Notes under the pieces: generated by a model
What the model was told of the DNA's origin: nothing
Seen by the model: only the letters and a program-made list of their open reading frames with translations
Databases searched by the model: none
Shown here: positions 29,140 through 39,532 of the stretch, one piece after another
Layout: each line of letters starts with the position of its first letter
Numbering within the stretch: the stretch's first letter is position 1
Origin: Pseudophaeobacter leonis
GTDB lineage: Bacteria; Pseudomonadota; Alphaproteobacteria; Rhodobacterales; Rhodobacteraceae
Direction of reading: 5' to 3'
DNA length: 64,000 nucleotides
Assembly: GCF_002087335.1 (NCBI RefSeq)
Contig: NZ_MWVJ01000007.1
Coordinates: 1 to 64,000 of the forward strand
Translations under genes and position numbers: made by a program

Positions 29140-29795
29140 CGGATCCCTTCCCTGTCTTTTGCCACATGGTAATAGGCCCAGAGGATGCGGGCCGCAACTG
29201 AGCGCCAGGGCGACCAGTCTTCGGCTATCAATTTCAGCTCACGCTCGGTGGGGCGCTTTTCCAGATCAAACAGCACCCGTGCCGCTTCTTGCAAAGCAAG
29301 GTCTCCGGGCGCAAAGACATCGGCGCGCCCCAATGAAAACATGGCATAGATCTCGGCGGTCCAGACCCCAACCCCTGTCACCTTTGTCAGGGTTTTGACC
29401 ACGTCCAGCGTTGCCAGATCGCGCAGCCCGTCAAAATCGATAGCTTCCTGCGCCAAGGCACGGGAATAGCGTATCTTTTGACGGCTAAGCCCTGCCCCGC
29501 GAAGATCCTCTTCCGTGGAGGCCAGGATCTCGGCTTCGGTTGTCAGCTGCGCCTCCACCAGGCGTTTCCAGATCGCTCGCGCCGAAGCGACGCTCACCTG
29601 CTGGCTCACAATCGCGCTCAACAGCTCACCAAACCCATCGGGTTTGCGTCGCAGCGGCAAAGGTCCGCAAAGCGCTAAAGCCTCGGCAAACCTTGGCTCA
29701 TGCTGCGCAAGCCAGTCCGCGCCCTCTGTCACGCAGGCGTCTGATTGGATGATACGACCCGCGGCGGGCCCGGCTGCGAGAATGATTGACGTCAC
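29136..29795 (-). CDS. DNA-3-methyladenine glycosylase 2 family protein (AlkA-like)
   Basis: A 219-residue helix-hairpin-helix glycosylase that excises alkylated bases. FGELLSAIVSQQVSVASA and the hairpin VTGVGVWTAEIYAMFSLG are followed by the catalytic Asp in APGDLALQEA. The start is a GTG at 29795 with AAGGAC about nine bases upstream; a longer frame to 30260 is antisense to the MFS gene and is rejected. There is no N-terminal TBP-like domain of E. coli AlkA, so it resembles the shorter yeast MAG type. Confidence 0.87.
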   Translation of the reverse strand: MTSIILAAGPAAGRIIQSDACVTEGADWLAQHEPRFAEALALCGPLPLRRKPDGFGELLSAIVSQQVSVASARAIWKRLVEAQLTTEAEILASTEEDLRGAGLSRQKIRYSRALAQEAIDFDGLRDLATLDVVKTLTKVTGVGVWTAEIYAMFSLGRADVFAPGDLALQEAARVLFDLEKRPTERELKLIAEDWSPWRSVAARILWAYYHVAKDREGIR

Positions 29796-29891
29796 GTCAA
29801 AAGTCCTTAACCCGTTATCTTTGTCGCCAACATTGTACCAATGGGTCGCTTGCGGCTTGTTCAGTGCAACTATGGGCGCTACGCATCCCAT

Positions 29892-31109
29892 ATGACAGAT
29901 AGCATGACCACCCAAAGCGACCGCGTCGCCAAGAAAAATGTCGCCATCCTGGTAATGGCCCAGGCGTTGCTCGGCGCACAAATGCCAATGATCTTTATCA
30001 TTGGCGGCCTTGCCGGGCAGTCTTTGGCCTCCAACCCCTGTTTTGCCACCCTGCCGATCTCGCTGATCGTGGCAGGTTCGATGCTGGCGGCGACGCCCAT
30101 TTCCGCCATCATGCAAAAATGGGGTCGGCGCGCGGGATTCTTCACCGGCGCGAGTTTTGGAGCGCTGGGGGGGATTGTGGGGGCCTATGGGCTTTATCTT
30201 GGGTCTTTCCCCGTCTTCCTGCTGGGCAGCCTTTTGACCGGCGTCTACATGAGCGCGCATGGGTTTTATCGCTTTGCGGCGACGGACACTGCCTCAGAGA
30301 GCTTTCGTCCAAAGGCAATCTCTTATGTCATGGCGGGCGGACTGCTCTCGGCGTTGATCGGGCCGCAACTGGTCAAAGCCACCAGCCAGATCTTTGTGAT
30401 CCCGTTTCTGGGCACATATCTTGCGGTGATCGCCATCAATGTCTTTGGCTCTGGTCTGTTTCTGTTCCTAGACATTCCAAAACCCGAAGCACCCCGTGAT
30501 GATCTGCCCCGAGGCCGCAGCCGGTTGGAGCTGCTGAAGACGCCAGCCATCGCTGTGGCTGTCATCTGCTCCATGGTGTCTTACGCGCTTATGAACCTGG
30601 TGATGACTTCCACGCCGCTGGCCGTTGTTGGCTGCGGCTTCACCGAAGGCAATGCGGCCGATGTGGTGTCACTGCATGTGCTGGCGATGTATGTGCCCTC
30701 GTTCTTTACCGGACATTTGATCGCGCGTTTTGGGGTTCACAAAATCGTCGCAGCCGGCCTGCTCATTCTCGCCGCTGCCGGGGCTGTGGCGCTGCAGGGC
30801 GTTGAGCTGGAAAACTTCTTTGTTGCTCTGGTCCTTTTGGGCCTTGGCTGGAACTTTGGCTTTATCGGTGCCACTACAATGCTGGCCGGCGCCCATGAGC
30901 CCGAAGAGCGCGGCCGTATGCAGGGGTTGAATGATTTGCTGGTCTTTGGCGGTGTCACCATGGCCTCACTGGCCTCGGGTGGGTTGATGAACTGCTCTGG
31001 CGGCAGCCCGGTTGAGGGCTGGAGCGCCGTCAATATGGCAATGGCGCCCTTCCTGGTGCTCGCCGGGGGGGCCTTGCTCTGGCTGGCGCTACGTCCCAAA
31101 GAGGCATGA
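29892..31109 (+). CDS. MFS transporter
   Basis: A 405-residue (start MTDSMT) membrane protein with about 12 hydrophobic segments. The loop after helix 2 reads ISAIMQKWGRRAGFF, the MFS loop 2-3 signature in degenerate form, and the second half repeats it as ARFGVHKIVAAG. It resembles YcaD/NreB-like drug-type transporters; the substrate is unknown. Its 5' end is divergent from the DNA glycosylase, with 96 bp between starts. A bidirectional terminator follows. Confidence 0.85.
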   Translation: MTDSMTTQSDRVAKKNVAILVMAQALLGAQMPMIFIIGGLAGQSLASNPCFATLPISLIVAGSMLAATPISAIMQKWGRRAGFFTGASFGALGGIVGAYGLYLGSFPVFLLGSLLTGVYMSAHGFYRFAATDTASESFRPKAISYVMAGGLLSALIGPQLVKATSQIFVIPFLGTYLAVIAINVFGSGLFLFLDIPKPEAPRDDLPRGRSRLELLKTPAIAVAVICSMVSYALMNLVMTSTPLAVVGCGFTEGNAADVVSLHVLAMYVPSFFTGHLIARFGVHKIVAAGLLILAAAGAVALQGVELENFFVALVLLGLGWNFGFIGATTMLAGAHEPEERGRMQGLNDLLVFGGVTMASLASGGLMNCSGGSPVEGWSAVNMAMAPFLVLAGGALLWLALRPKEA

Positions 31110-31146
31110 TCACCTCACTGGTGCGACACACTGGCCTAATCCATAC

Positions 31147-31175
31147 AAAAAGGCGCCCGCGTGTGGCGCCTTTTT
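31147..31175. terminator. Bidirectional intrinsic terminator
   Basis: AAAAAGGCGCC pairs with GGCGCCTTTTT around a 7-base loop, between the convergent MFS gene and the phytoene synthase-like gene. Confidence 0.92.
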
Positions 31176-31210
31176 AATTTATAATCAAATCCGTGCGGCC
31201 TCTACCTGAT

Positions 31211-31987
31211 CTACCATCGCCCCAGACTGGACCGCCAGATCAGGCAAAAGCGGCGGCGAAACTCGCTTTGACCAAGACTTGCGCCTGCCACGCGCTCTGG
31301 CTGCCGAATGGACTGCATCAGGATCGCGCGTGCCTGCCAGCCAGAAAAAAGGGCAACACCGGATTGCTTTGAAACCAGATGCCGCGCCTTGTCAGCCTCG
31401 GCAATATGATCCAGGCCTTTTTGCGCCAGTCGCCGCACCCCGTCATCTGTGCCATCCAACAGCGGAATACGCTTTTGCGCGACCAGTTCGGGAATGGCCC
31501 GCAGCCAATTGGAAATACCAACACCATAGGCGAACTTGCGCACCACGACCTCGTCCGCCTGCCCCAGCGCGGCTGCGGCCATCCACATCAGGCTGCCGGT
31601 GGTCGCATCTATGTAGTGGTCGAAACCCGCCTCGTCCTCAAAGGGGTCGCGGTAGATATCCCAGCGCCGCGCCTCTGCCATGGGCTCTATCTGGCGCGCC
31701 AGATCCGGTGACAGCAGCCGTCCCAAAGGCGTGGCAACATTGTGCCTGCGAACCGGCCCGCCCTGGGTAATTTCAGCGCCAATATCGCGCCACCATTGCA
31801 CCCGCATCTCGGCGATCATGCTTTCCTGACTGGCCCAGGGCGCCCGGGCCAGCTCAACATTGAAAGCATAGAGCGCAAACAAGACAGCACGGCTGGCAGG
31901 AGGCGCCGCCATCACGGCCAAAAAGCGGTCGGGGTCGGCCTGCTGCACCAGTTGCGCACAGCTGGTAAGATCGTCATCAAACTCCAC
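31211..31987 (-). CDS. Squalene/phytoene synthase family protein (NDUFAF6-like)
   Basis: A 258-residue all-helical prenyl-synthase-fold protein. It has RAVLFALYAFNVELAR and MRVQWWRDIGAEI, but the Asp-rich motifs (D-x-x-x-D) needed for prenyl diphosphate chemistry are weak: only DRFLAV/DDDL-like positions and YGVGISNWLRAIPELVAQ are seen. It is closer to the NDUFAF6 group, which is linked to respiratory complex I assembly in mitochondria, than to crtB. The start overlaps the preceding hydrolase stop by 11 bp; it is the last gene of the cysS operon. Confidence 0.8.
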   Translation of the reverse strand: MEFDDDLTSCAQLVQQADPDRFLAVMAAPPASRAVLFALYAFNVELARAPWASQESMIAEMRVQWWRDIGAEITQGGPVRRHNVATPLGRLLSPDLARQIEPMAEARRWDIYRDPFEDEAGFDHYIDATTGSLMWMAAAALGQADEVVVRKFAYGVGISNWLRAIPELVAQKRIPLLDGTDDGVRRLAQKGLDHIAEADKARHLVSKQSGVALFSGWQARAILMQSIRQPERVAGASLGQSEFRRRFCLIWRSSLGRW

Positions 31988-32969
31988 CCAGAAACCCCTT
32001 TATGGCATCCAGCGTTTCCGGTGCATCCACCAGATCAAGGTGGCCGGCCCCGGCCAGTATTTTGTACTGCCCCAAAGAGCTCGCGCCTTGCATCAGGGGT
32101 TTATAGGCACTGGCAACAAAGGCCTCATCCTGGGCTCCTGCCATGAGAAGAAAGCGCGGTAATGATTTGATATCTTGCAAATAATCATCCCTTGGCGCAA
32201 AGGACCGGTTCAGACGATAGCTATATGAGGTTGTCGCCAGATGCCCCAGAGGGCCGTCCAGAACCTTTGAGGGCATATTGAACTGGATGACAGTCAGGTT
32301 GTTCCATGCGGTGATGCCAACTGCGTTGAGCATCGACAGCGCGATGAGGCGACGCACCAATGGCTGCGACCAGCCGCCGGCATTGGCGCGCATGGTTGGC
32401 GCCTTGTGGTTCAGGAACGGCGCCAACAAAACTGCGGCGTCGACAAGAGCCCCGTGTCGGCCGCCGGCAAAACGGACCACCAGCCCGCCGCCAGAAGAAT
32501 GTCCCATCAGCACAACGGGTTGTCCGGGGTTGACTGTTGCTGCAATCAAATCAGCCAGATCATCCTCAAACTGTCCGATATAGTCGACATCTCCCCGGGT
32601 GCCGGCAAATGCGCCATGCCCGCGCAGATCGGGCACAAGCACCCTGCCCGAAAGCTTTGGCGCCAGGTTTGAGAACTGCAATCCGTTCCAGCCAGAGCCA
32701 TGCACCAAAATCGTCAGCGGCCCCTCGCCATTGGAGTAGTGGCGCACCTGCAGCGCATAGCCATCACGCATCAGCACTGGCTTGGGCGCTGGTTGCGGCT
32801 CTGGTATCTGGTCCCCGGCCGAGCGACTATTTTCAAGCAACCGATCAAAATCAAGCGTTTGTGCCGAGGGCATATCAGTGCGGACCGGCTGCGACAGGAT
32901 CAGCCCCAGAGGAATCAAAGCGGTGATCACCCCAGAAACCGCAACAAAGCTGAGGACCTCTTTGATCAT
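31977..32969 (-). CDS. Membrane-anchored alpha/beta hydrolase
   Basis: A 330-residue protein. Residues about 5-25 form a hydrophobic signal anchor, then the hydrolase domain: ILVHGSGWNG (oxyanion loop), G-H-S-S-G-G-G nucleophile elbow, and GAGHLDLVDAPE with the catalytic histidine. It probably faces the periplasm. The ATG overlaps the cimA stop by 4 bp. The start at 32969 is preferred over 33002, which lies inside cimA. The substrate is unknown. Confidence 0.82.
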   Translation of the reverse strand: MIKEVLSFVAVSGVITALIPLGLILSQPVRTDMPSAQTLDFDRLLENSRSAGDQIPEPQPAPKPVLMRDGYALQVRHYSNGEGPLTILVHGSGWNGLQFSNLAPKLSGRVLVPDLRGHGAFAGTRGDVDYIGQFEDDLADLIAATVNPGQPVVLMGHSSGGGLVVRFAGGRHGALVDAAVLLAPFLNHKAPTMRANAGGWSQPLVRRLIALSMLNAVGITAWNNLTVIQFNMPSKVLDGPLGHLATTSYSYRLNRSFAPRDDYLQDIKSLPRFLLMAGAQDEAFVASAYKPLMQGASSLGQYKILAGAGHLDLVDAPETLDAIKGFLGGV

Positions 32970-34588
32970 TGGCTCTCTTTGCCGTCCCGAATGAGTTTCC
33001 AACGCATGGCATCCAGCAAGGCCTCAAAAGACGCGTCAATTATGTTGGCGCTGACGCCCACCGTGGACCACCGCCGCCCCTTGCCGTCCTCACAGTCGAT
33101 AATGACACGGGTGACGGCCTCGGTGCCCCCCTGAGTGATCCGGACCTTGAAATCCACCAGACGCATGTCGTTGATGGTTTCCGAATAGCGGCCCAAATCC
33201 TTGGCCAGCGCCTTGGCCAAAGCGTTTATGGGGCCCCGGTCATTGCCGGTTTCATCCATCGACTCGCTCACCGAGAGACGCTTTTCGCCATCCACTTTGA
33301 CCACCACGACCGCCTCGGACAGGCTGACCATCTTGTTGTATTTGTTTTTGCGCCGCTCAACCGTGACTTTGTAGCGTTTTACCTCAAAGAATGCAGGACA
33401 TTGCCCCAGCTCATGGCGCGCCAGCAATTCAAACGACGCCTGCGCCGTATCATAGGAATAGCCTTCGGCCTCGCGTTCCTTGATGCGGTCCAGAATGCGT
33501 GCCAACGCCGGATCCCCTTTGGTCACCGCAAGGCCTGCTTCCTTGAGGCGGCGGCGCAGATTGGACTGCCCGGCCTGGTTCGACATCGGGATGATGCGCG
33601 CGTTGCCAACCAGCTCGGGTGCTATGTGCTCGTAGGTGCTGGGGTCTTTCAGGATGGCCCTGGCGTGCAAACCCGCCTTATGGGCAAAGGCTGACGCGCC
33701 GACATAGGGCGCTTGGTTCGTTGGCACCCGGTTCAAGATATCGTCCAGCATCCGGCTCAGCTTGGTCAGACCGGCAAGCGCTGCGGGGCTGACGCCAATG
33801 TCAAACTGGCTGGCGTAGGGCTCTTTTAGCAGCAATGTGGGGACCAGCGTCGTCAGGTTGGCATTGCCGCAGCGCTCGCCCAACCCGTTGAGCGTGCCTT
33901 GCACCTGACGGGCCCCTGCCTCGATCGCAGCCAGCGAACAGGCAACGGCATTTTCGGTGTCGTTATGGGTGTGGATACCAAGAGAGGTTCCGGGGATCCC
34001 GGAGGCAATGACATCGGCGACAATCCGGCTCACCTCACTGGGCATGGCGCCACCATTGGTGTCACAAAGAACAATCCAGCGCGCCCCGGCCTCTAGTGCT
34101 GCCCGACATGCCGCCAGGGCATAGGCTGGGTTGTCTTTGTAGCCATCAAAGAAATGTTCCGCATCATACAACGCCTCGCGTCCCTGGGCGACGATATGCG
34201 CGATGGATGCACGGATATTCTCAAGGTTTTCCTCAAGACTGATACCAAGAGCCGTAGTCACATGATAATCATGGCTCTTGCCCACCAGACAGACAGCCTG
34301 AGTGCCCGCATTCATCACAGCCGCCAGTACATCGTCGTTTTCAGCCGAGCGCCCGGCCCGCTTGGTCATACCAAAGGCGGTCATCGTGGCGCGGGTTTTG
34401 GGTGCTGCGTCAAAAAAGGCGCTGTCAGTGGGGTTGGCTCCGGGCCAGCCCCCTTCGATGTAGTCCACGCCTAATGCGTCAAGCGCCTGGGTGATTTGCT
34501 TTTTCTCTGCGGTCGAGAACTGCACCCCCTGGGTTTGCTGACCGTCACGCAGGGTTGTGTCGTAGAGATACAGCCGCTCTTTGCTCAT
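32966..34588 (-). CDS. cimA: Citramalate synthase
   Basis: A 540-residue DRE-TIM metallolyase that condenses pyruvate and acetyl-CoA to citramalate, a threonine-independent entry to isoleucine. [17 protein letters not shown] is the metal-binding signature; [14 protein letters not shown] holds the metal histidines; [12 protein letters not shown] the active-site loop. The C-terminal LeuA-type dimerisation/regulatory domain (about 380-540) is present, suggesting isoleucine feedback. Its ATG overlaps the cysS stop (ATGA). Confidence 0.94.
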   Translation of the reverse strand: MSKERLYLYDTTLRDGQQTQGVQFSTAEKKQITQALDALGVDYIEGGWPGANPTDSAFFDAAPKTRATMTAFGMTKRAGRSAENDDVLAAVMNAGTQAVCLVGKSHDYHVTTALGISLEENLENIRASIAHIVAQGREALYDAEHFFDGYKDNPAYALAACRAALEAGARWIVLCDTNGGAMPSEVSRIVADVIASGIPGTSLGIHTHNDTENAVACSLAAIEAGARQVQGTLNGLGERCGNANLTTLVPTLLLKEPYASQFDIGVSPAALAGLTKLSRMLDDILNRVPTNQAPYVGASAFAHKAGLHARAILKDPSTYEHIAPELVGNARIIPMSNQAGQSNLRRRLKEAGLAVTKGDPALARILDRIKEREAEGYSYDTAQASFELLARHELGQCPAFFEVKRYKVTVERRKNKYNKMVSLSEAVVVVKVDGEKRLSVSESMDETGNDRGPINALAKALAKDLGRYSETINDMRLVDFKVRITQGGTEAVTRVIIDCEDGKGRRWSTVGVSANIIDASFEALLDAMRWKLIRDGKESQ

Positions 34589-35957
34589 TGCAGCCCCTCC
34601 AGTTTTGCCGGATCAAACCCAGGGCCGGGCACCAGCTCGACGCCCGCCTTGCTCATACGGACCTCAAGTCCAGCGGCGACAAAAGCTGCTTTCAGGCGAT
34701 CCACTTGCGAGAAATCTTTGCTTTCCATGGCAGATTGCCGGGCCAAAACCAGACGCGCCTCAAAACTGGACAGATCCACCTTTGGCTGATCTGCCCAATC
34801 CCCCATCGTCTTTGTGAGCAAACCCAAAAGCTGCGCAGAGGCCAGTAGCCCGGCAGCATCGCCGCTTGCGGCCAATTTATGCATCTCGGCAATGGCACCA
34901 GCGGTATTCAGGTCATCCGCCACAGCGTCAAGGACCGCGGCAGCAGCGCTGGCTGCGGGCTCGATGCCCGTGGTCAGCGCCCGCCACTTGCGCAGCGTAG
35001 CTTCAGCTTCAGCTGCTTTTTTCTCAGTCCAGTCCATCGGCTTACGATAATGGGTTTGCAGAAAAACAAAACGGATCACCTCACCTGGCACACCCTTTTC
35101 CAACAGATCGTGGACGGTAAAGAAATTGCCCAGCGATTTGGACATCTTCTTGCCCTCGACCTGCAGCATCTCGTTGTGCAGCCAGTATCGTGCAAAGCTA
35201 TCATCACCATGGGCACAGCAGCTTTGCGCAATTTCATTCTCATGATGCGGGAACATCAGATCATTGCCGCCGCCATGAATGTCAAACGTCGCCCCCAGCA
35301 GCTCATAAGACATGGCCGAGCATTCTATGTGCCAGCCGGCCCTGCCACGTCCCCAGGGGCTCTCCCACCCAGGTTGGCTCTCATCTGAGGGCTTCCAGAG
35401 AACAAAATCCATTGGGTTCTTTTTATAGGGGGCCACTTCGACACGCGCACCTGCAATCATATCATCCACCGACCGCCCCGACAGCTGACCATAGCCCTGT
35501 GGCCAGCTGTCAACCGCAAACAGAACATGGCCTTCTGCGGCATAGGCATGACCCTTGGCGATCAGATCTTCGATCATTGTCACCATTTGTGGGATATACT
35601 GCGTCGCACGCGGCATGAAATTGGGCTCAAGCGCCCCCAGAGCGCCCATATCATCGAGAAACCACTGGATGGTCTCATCGGTATCTCGCCGATCGAGCGC
35701 CCTGACTGCGCGGCGCGGGCGTTGATCTTGTCGTCGACATCGGTGAAATTGCGCACATAGGTCACATGGTCCTTGCCGTAGACGGCGCGCAGCAGGCGAA
35801 AGAGCACATCAAACACCACAACAGGTCTGGCATTTCCCAGATGCGCCCGATCATAGACGGTTGGGCCACAGACATACATCCGCACATTTTCGGCGTCGAT
35901 CGGTGTGAACTCCGACTTTTTACGGGTTTTGGTATTGTGCAGTTTGATCGTTGTCAT
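34585..35957 (-). CDS. cysS: Cysteinyl-tRNA synthetase, frame broken by one missing base
   Basis: A class I synthetase. The HIGH-type motif is [10 protein letters not shown] near residue 35 with the zinc-binding Cys in MYVCGPT; the KMSKS loop is KKMSKSLGN. The N-terminal 90 codons are in another frame. One A is missing near 35682: adding it gives [18 protein letters not shown] and a 457-residue protein of normal length. The start MTTIKL at 35957 has TAGGAG upstream. As cysS is essential and normally single, an assembly error is the likely cause. It is the first gene of the cysS-cimA-hydrolase-phytoene synthase-like operon. Confidence 0.93.
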
Positions 35958-36145
35958 GACAGCTCCTAAGACGGACACGAATGTGCAGGCGCGCACAGCG
36001 GGCTTAGCAACTTGTCAAGATGAAGAAAACGACAGAAACCAGCCCGCTGAGGATTTCAGCAGGGAATACAGCAAATAATGAGGCTACGGGTCTGGTTCAT
36101 GGTCAAGGGCTTAGCATGTCTTTTCCCCCGCGCCAAGGCTATAGC

Positions 36146-36673
36146 CTAAAACTGAAAGGCTGCGCCGACTGTTATGCGGTCTGTGCCCTGTGGCTCTGTG
36201 CTGTTGTTGCCCGAGGGCGAGTGATGCACAAACTCCCCCGTGAGCTGCAAGGCCCGGTTCAGCGAGACCCGCAGCCCGATGCCCAGAGTCTCCGCCTGAC
36301 CGGTTTGGTTTACCCCCTGATCCTGGGCTTGCCCAAGGGTGATATAGCCAAGGCTTCGGCCAAAATCATAGCCCGCGCGAAGATTTACCTGCTCGGTGTC
36401 CGCACTGCCCGAAAGACCCAAATGGTGCAGGCTGGTACCACGGGAAAATGATCCTCCCAAAACGAACGCGCCATAGTCCCTGTCGGCAGAAAACGCCATC
36501 CTGGACTGGGAGTCGTGAAAGGCGCCTGCAGCTGTGCTGTGATACGGGCTGTGCTCCGAGGAAAAATAGGTCGAGGTCCAGTCGCCAGAACGCGCGGGCA
36601 GAGCCAGAGCAGACAATCCGCCTGCTGACAGAATAATCGCGGCATGTTTCCAATTTGTCTGAGCCCTTGGCAT
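36146..36673 (-). CDS. Outer-membrane beta-barrel-like hypothetical protein
   Basis: A 175-residue exported protein. The N-terminus (MPRAQTNWKH) is basic, then a hydrophobic segment and an ALPARS cleavage-like site. The rest alternates hydrophobic and polar residues and ends in phenylalanine (VGAAFQF), the C-terminal signature of outer-membrane barrels. About 150 mature residues would suit an 8-stranded barrel. No specific family is recognised. It is a single gene between cysS and the mttB-like gene. Confidence 0.65.
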   Translation of the reverse strand: MPRAQTNWKHAAIILSAGGLSALALPARSGDWTSTYFSSEHSPYHSTAAGAFHDSQSRMAFSADRDYGAFVLGGSFSRGTSLHHLGLSGSADTEQVNLRAGYDFGRSLGYITLGQAQDQGVNQTGQAETLGIGLRVSLNRALQLTGEFVHHSPSGNNSTEPQGTDRITVGAAFQF

Positions 36674-37116
36674 GCTTTCTTGCCCTATTTCTGCACTATT
36701 CAAAGTGCGACACCCCTAGGCCCTCAGTCTCGGTGAAATTGGTTAAGGACCTGTTCCGGCCCCATGGGATTTGTTCCCTTTTTGACTGGGTTTTGCACCA
36801 GGTGCTAACACACTGTAAAAATGAAATTTCCTAACTGAAACGGGCAAAAATTCAGGCCCCGGGCCGATGGCCAGAGATGAAATACTTGCCGCATTTTCCA
36901 CATAGGTCGCAAACACGCTAGAAACGGGCGGGAAAAACGCCAAGGCTAAAGACCTTGCACGAGGGTTTTCAAATGCCGGCAGAACGAAGCGTAGTGACCG
37001 TGATCTGGCGTACAATTGGCGCCGCCCGTGGCCGTGCTGCGCGGGGCCGCCCAATGGGGCTGTTGTTTTTTCTTATCTGAACAACATAGCTCCTCCTCGC
37101 ATCAAGGTTTCCCAGC
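36674..37116. other. Non-coding interval upstream of the mttB-like gene
   Basis: About 440 bp between divergent genes. Small frames on both strands have no recognisable products. It must hold the promoters of the barrel protein gene and the mttB-like gene; I see no clear operator or hairpin. Confidence 0.5.
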
Positions 37117-38672
37117 ATGACAGACCAACCCGGCACACCTACCCGTTCCTCAGCCCGCAGCGGTGGCCGCGCTGCCCGCCGCAGCGCCAGGGCCAGCGCC
37201 CTGCCCACCCATCTCGCCCCATCCGCCCTGGGATGGAGGGCGGTACCTATAAACCTCTGACGCAGGACGGCGTTGAGCGCATCCACAAGGCAGCACTGGA
37301 CGCGCTGGAACAGATCGGCCTGGCAGATGCCCCGCCTAGCGGTGTGCAACACCTGACCAATGCGGGCTGCATTCTGGGCGACGATGGCCGCATTCGGTTC
37401 CCGCGTGCTTTGGTTGAGGATATGCTCACAAAAGCAAATCGTTCCATGGTTTTACACAGCAGAGATGGTCAAAACGACCTGGAGCTGTCGGGAAACCGGG
37501 TTCACTATGGCACGGCGGGTGCTGCGGTCATATGGTGGATGTCGAGGGCCGTCATTATCGTGAATCAACGGTCCAGGATCTTCATGACGCCGCACGGATC
37601 TGCAACAAACTCGACAATATTCATTTTGTTCAACGGCCTATGGTCTGTCGTGACATCTACGACAACCTCGAGATGGACCTGAACTCGATCTATGCCACCA
37701 CCTGTGGAACCACGAAACACATCGGAACATCCTTCTCCGAGCCCGGCTTTGTCGCCCCGGCAATGGAAATGCTGCATACGATTGCAGGCGACAAAGACAA
37801 GTGGCGCGAACGCCCGTTTGTGTCCAACTCCAATTGCTTTGTCGTGCCGCCGATGAAGTTCGCAACGGAAAGTTGCGAAGTGATGGAGGAATGTATCAAA
37901 CATGGCATGCCCGTCCTGCTTCTGTCCGCAGGAATGGCAGGCGCCACGGCGCCCTCAACAATTGCAGGTGCGATTACCCAGGCCGTTGCCGAATGCCTTG
38001 CGGGACTGGTTTATGTAAATGCCGTAAAACCCGGCGCTCCCGCGATTTTTGGCACCTGGCCCTTTGGTCTTGATTTGCGCAGCGGTGCGATGACAGGCGG
38101 GTCTGGTGAGCAGGCGCTCTTGTCTGCGGGCTGTGCCCAGATGCACAAATCAAGTGGTCTTCCCGGTGGCGCGGCAGCCGGGATCGCAGATTCCAAACTG
38201 CCCGACATGCAGGCCGGATGGGAACAGATGTGCTCCAATCTCATGGCGGGACTATCAGGGCTGAACATGGTCTACGAGGCCGCAGGCATGCATGCATCTT
38301 TGTTGGGTTTTTGCCATGAATCCCTTATCTTGGGGGACGATCTTATTGGCCAGGCGATGCGCTGTGTGCGCGGGATTGAGGTCAGTGACGAAACTCTGGC
38401 GCTGGATCAGATAGCGGATGTGTGCCTGAACGGCCCCGGTCACTACCTTGGCACCAGTCAGACGCTGGGGCGTATGCAGACCGATTTTGTCTATCCGGCA
38501 CTTGGCGACCGGACCTCGCCAAAAGAATGGGTGGAACTGGGCAAACCCGATCTGCTCAACAAGGCAGTCGCCCGCAAAGAGCAAATTCTGTCAGAGCGGT
38601 CCGCCGCAAGGGTTTCCGCCGGAACTGGACGCAGAAATCCGGGCGCGCTTTAACATTCATCTGGGATCATAA
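37117..38672 (+). CDS. Trimethylamine methyltransferase (MttB) family protein, non-pyrrolysine type, frame broken at three sites
   Basis: A 518-residue MttB-family methyltransferase when three indels are corrected: one C missing near 37206 (joining MTDQPGTPTRSSARSGG to IRPGMEGGTYKPL), one C missing near 37529 (GAAVHMVDVEGRH) and one extra G near 38613 (AARFPPELDAEIRARFNIHLG). Internal blocks include GTWPFGLDLRSGAMTGGSGE and YEAAGMHASLLGF. No in-frame TAG is used, so it is not pyrrolysine-dependent; such members demethylate glycine betaine or related quaternary amines with a corrinoid protein. No corrinoid protein gene is adjacent. The total corrected length is a multiple of three. Confidence 0.85.
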
Positions 38673-38678
38673 TCGAAA

Positions 38679-38708
38679 CAGCAGGCGATGGCCCGCCCCC
38701 GCCTGCTG
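38679..38708. terminator. Hairpin after the mttB-like gene
   Basis: CAGCAGGCG pairs perfectly with CGCCTGCTG across a 12-base loop, 7 bp after the corrected stop. It has AAACC rather than a T-run behind it, so it is a weak intrinsic terminator on either strand. Confidence 0.5.
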
Positions 38709-38765
38709 AAACCGCAACTTACGCGGGCGCGCTAACTTTAACCTCAACCCTCAGAAATTTGTTTT

Positions 38766-39515
38766 CTAACGCGCTTTCAACAGCTGCCGCCAATACTCGA
38801 TCCGGGAAGAGAGCTGCAAAGCCCCCTGTTGTTTGCCGCGCATATAGCGCAGCTCCTGCCGCCTGAGTTCTGGTGAAACGCTGGCGCTGACTTGCCCCGA
38901 ATGGATCCGGTTTACCACCAGTGTTTCAGGCGAGATTACCGGATCGCCCAGATGATCCCAAAGCCGTTGATACAGCTCCACATCCATCAACCAGATCAGG
39001 TCTTCGTCAAAAAATTCAAGCCAGGCGCGCCGCATCGCCAGCACCGAGGGGCTGGAGACGGTGTTCTTGCCAAATTTCAATTTGCTGGTCAGACGCGGAA
39101 CCATCGCACGCTCCACAGTCCCGCCATTCCGGCTGACGCCAGATCCGCAAAGATGCCACTTTCCAGCGGAGCCAAGGGCATTCACAATGATCTCTAAGGC
39201 CCTGTCGCCGTTTAGATAATCATCTTGGAACAGGATCTTGACGATCTCGCCCTCCGCATGACGCATGGCCTTGTTCACATTGGCGGAAGCCTGACGCTTG
39301 CCGTCCCGGTTCCAGATGTGACGCACAGACAGCCGGTCGGAATAGGCCTCACAAACAGCGGCCACCGCCCCGTCATCGGATTGATCAGAGACAACCACCT
39401 CAAAATCGTCAAAGCTTTGAGACGTGAGTACCTCGAAAGATTGGGCCAGAAATGCCGCGCCTTCTCCGCCCATGGAATAGGCCGGGATACAGAGGCTGAG
39501 ATGAGGCATCGGCAA
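38766..39515 (-). CDS. Glycosyltransferase family 2 protein
   Basis: A 249-residue GT-A glycosyltransferase. The N-terminal LSLCIPAYSM and FEVVVSDQSDDGA carry the nucleotide-sugar positions; a D-x-D-like motif is QDDYLNGDRA. There is no membrane segment, so it acts in the cytoplasm or at the inner membrane face. It lies 17 bp after sufS in the same direction, at the end of the SUF operon, with no obvious terminator between. The other polysaccharide gene of the operon is the pyruvyl transferase at 43905-44729. Confidence 0.85.
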   Translation of the reverse strand: MPMPHLSLCIPAYSMGGEGAAFLAQSFEVLTSQSFDDFEVVVSDQSDDGAVAAVCEAYSDRLSVRHIWNRDGKRQASANVNKAMRHAEGEIVKILFQDDYLNGDRALEIIVNALGSAGKWHLCGSGVSRNGGTVERAMVPRLTSKLKFGKNTVSSPSVLAMRRAWLEFFDEDLIWLMDVELYQRLWDHLGDPVISPETLVVNRIHSGQVSASVSPELRRQELRYMRGKQQGALQLSSRIEYWRQLLKAR

Positions 39516-39532
39516 GCTCCCGGAACAGGATG

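Noticed and set aside
29796-30260. N-terminal extension of the DNA glycosylase frame
   Set aside because: It is antisense to the MFS gene; a GTG with a good ribosome site at 29795 gives a normal-length enzyme.
36969-37352. Minus-strand frame near the mttB-like gene
   Set aside because: It covers the start of the mttB-like gene in antisense and has an arginine-rich shadow composition.
37117-38672. Pyrrolysine (amber) codon explanation for the mttB-like breaks
   Set aside because: The breaks are frame changes, not TAG codons, and three independent one-base corrections restore the protein.
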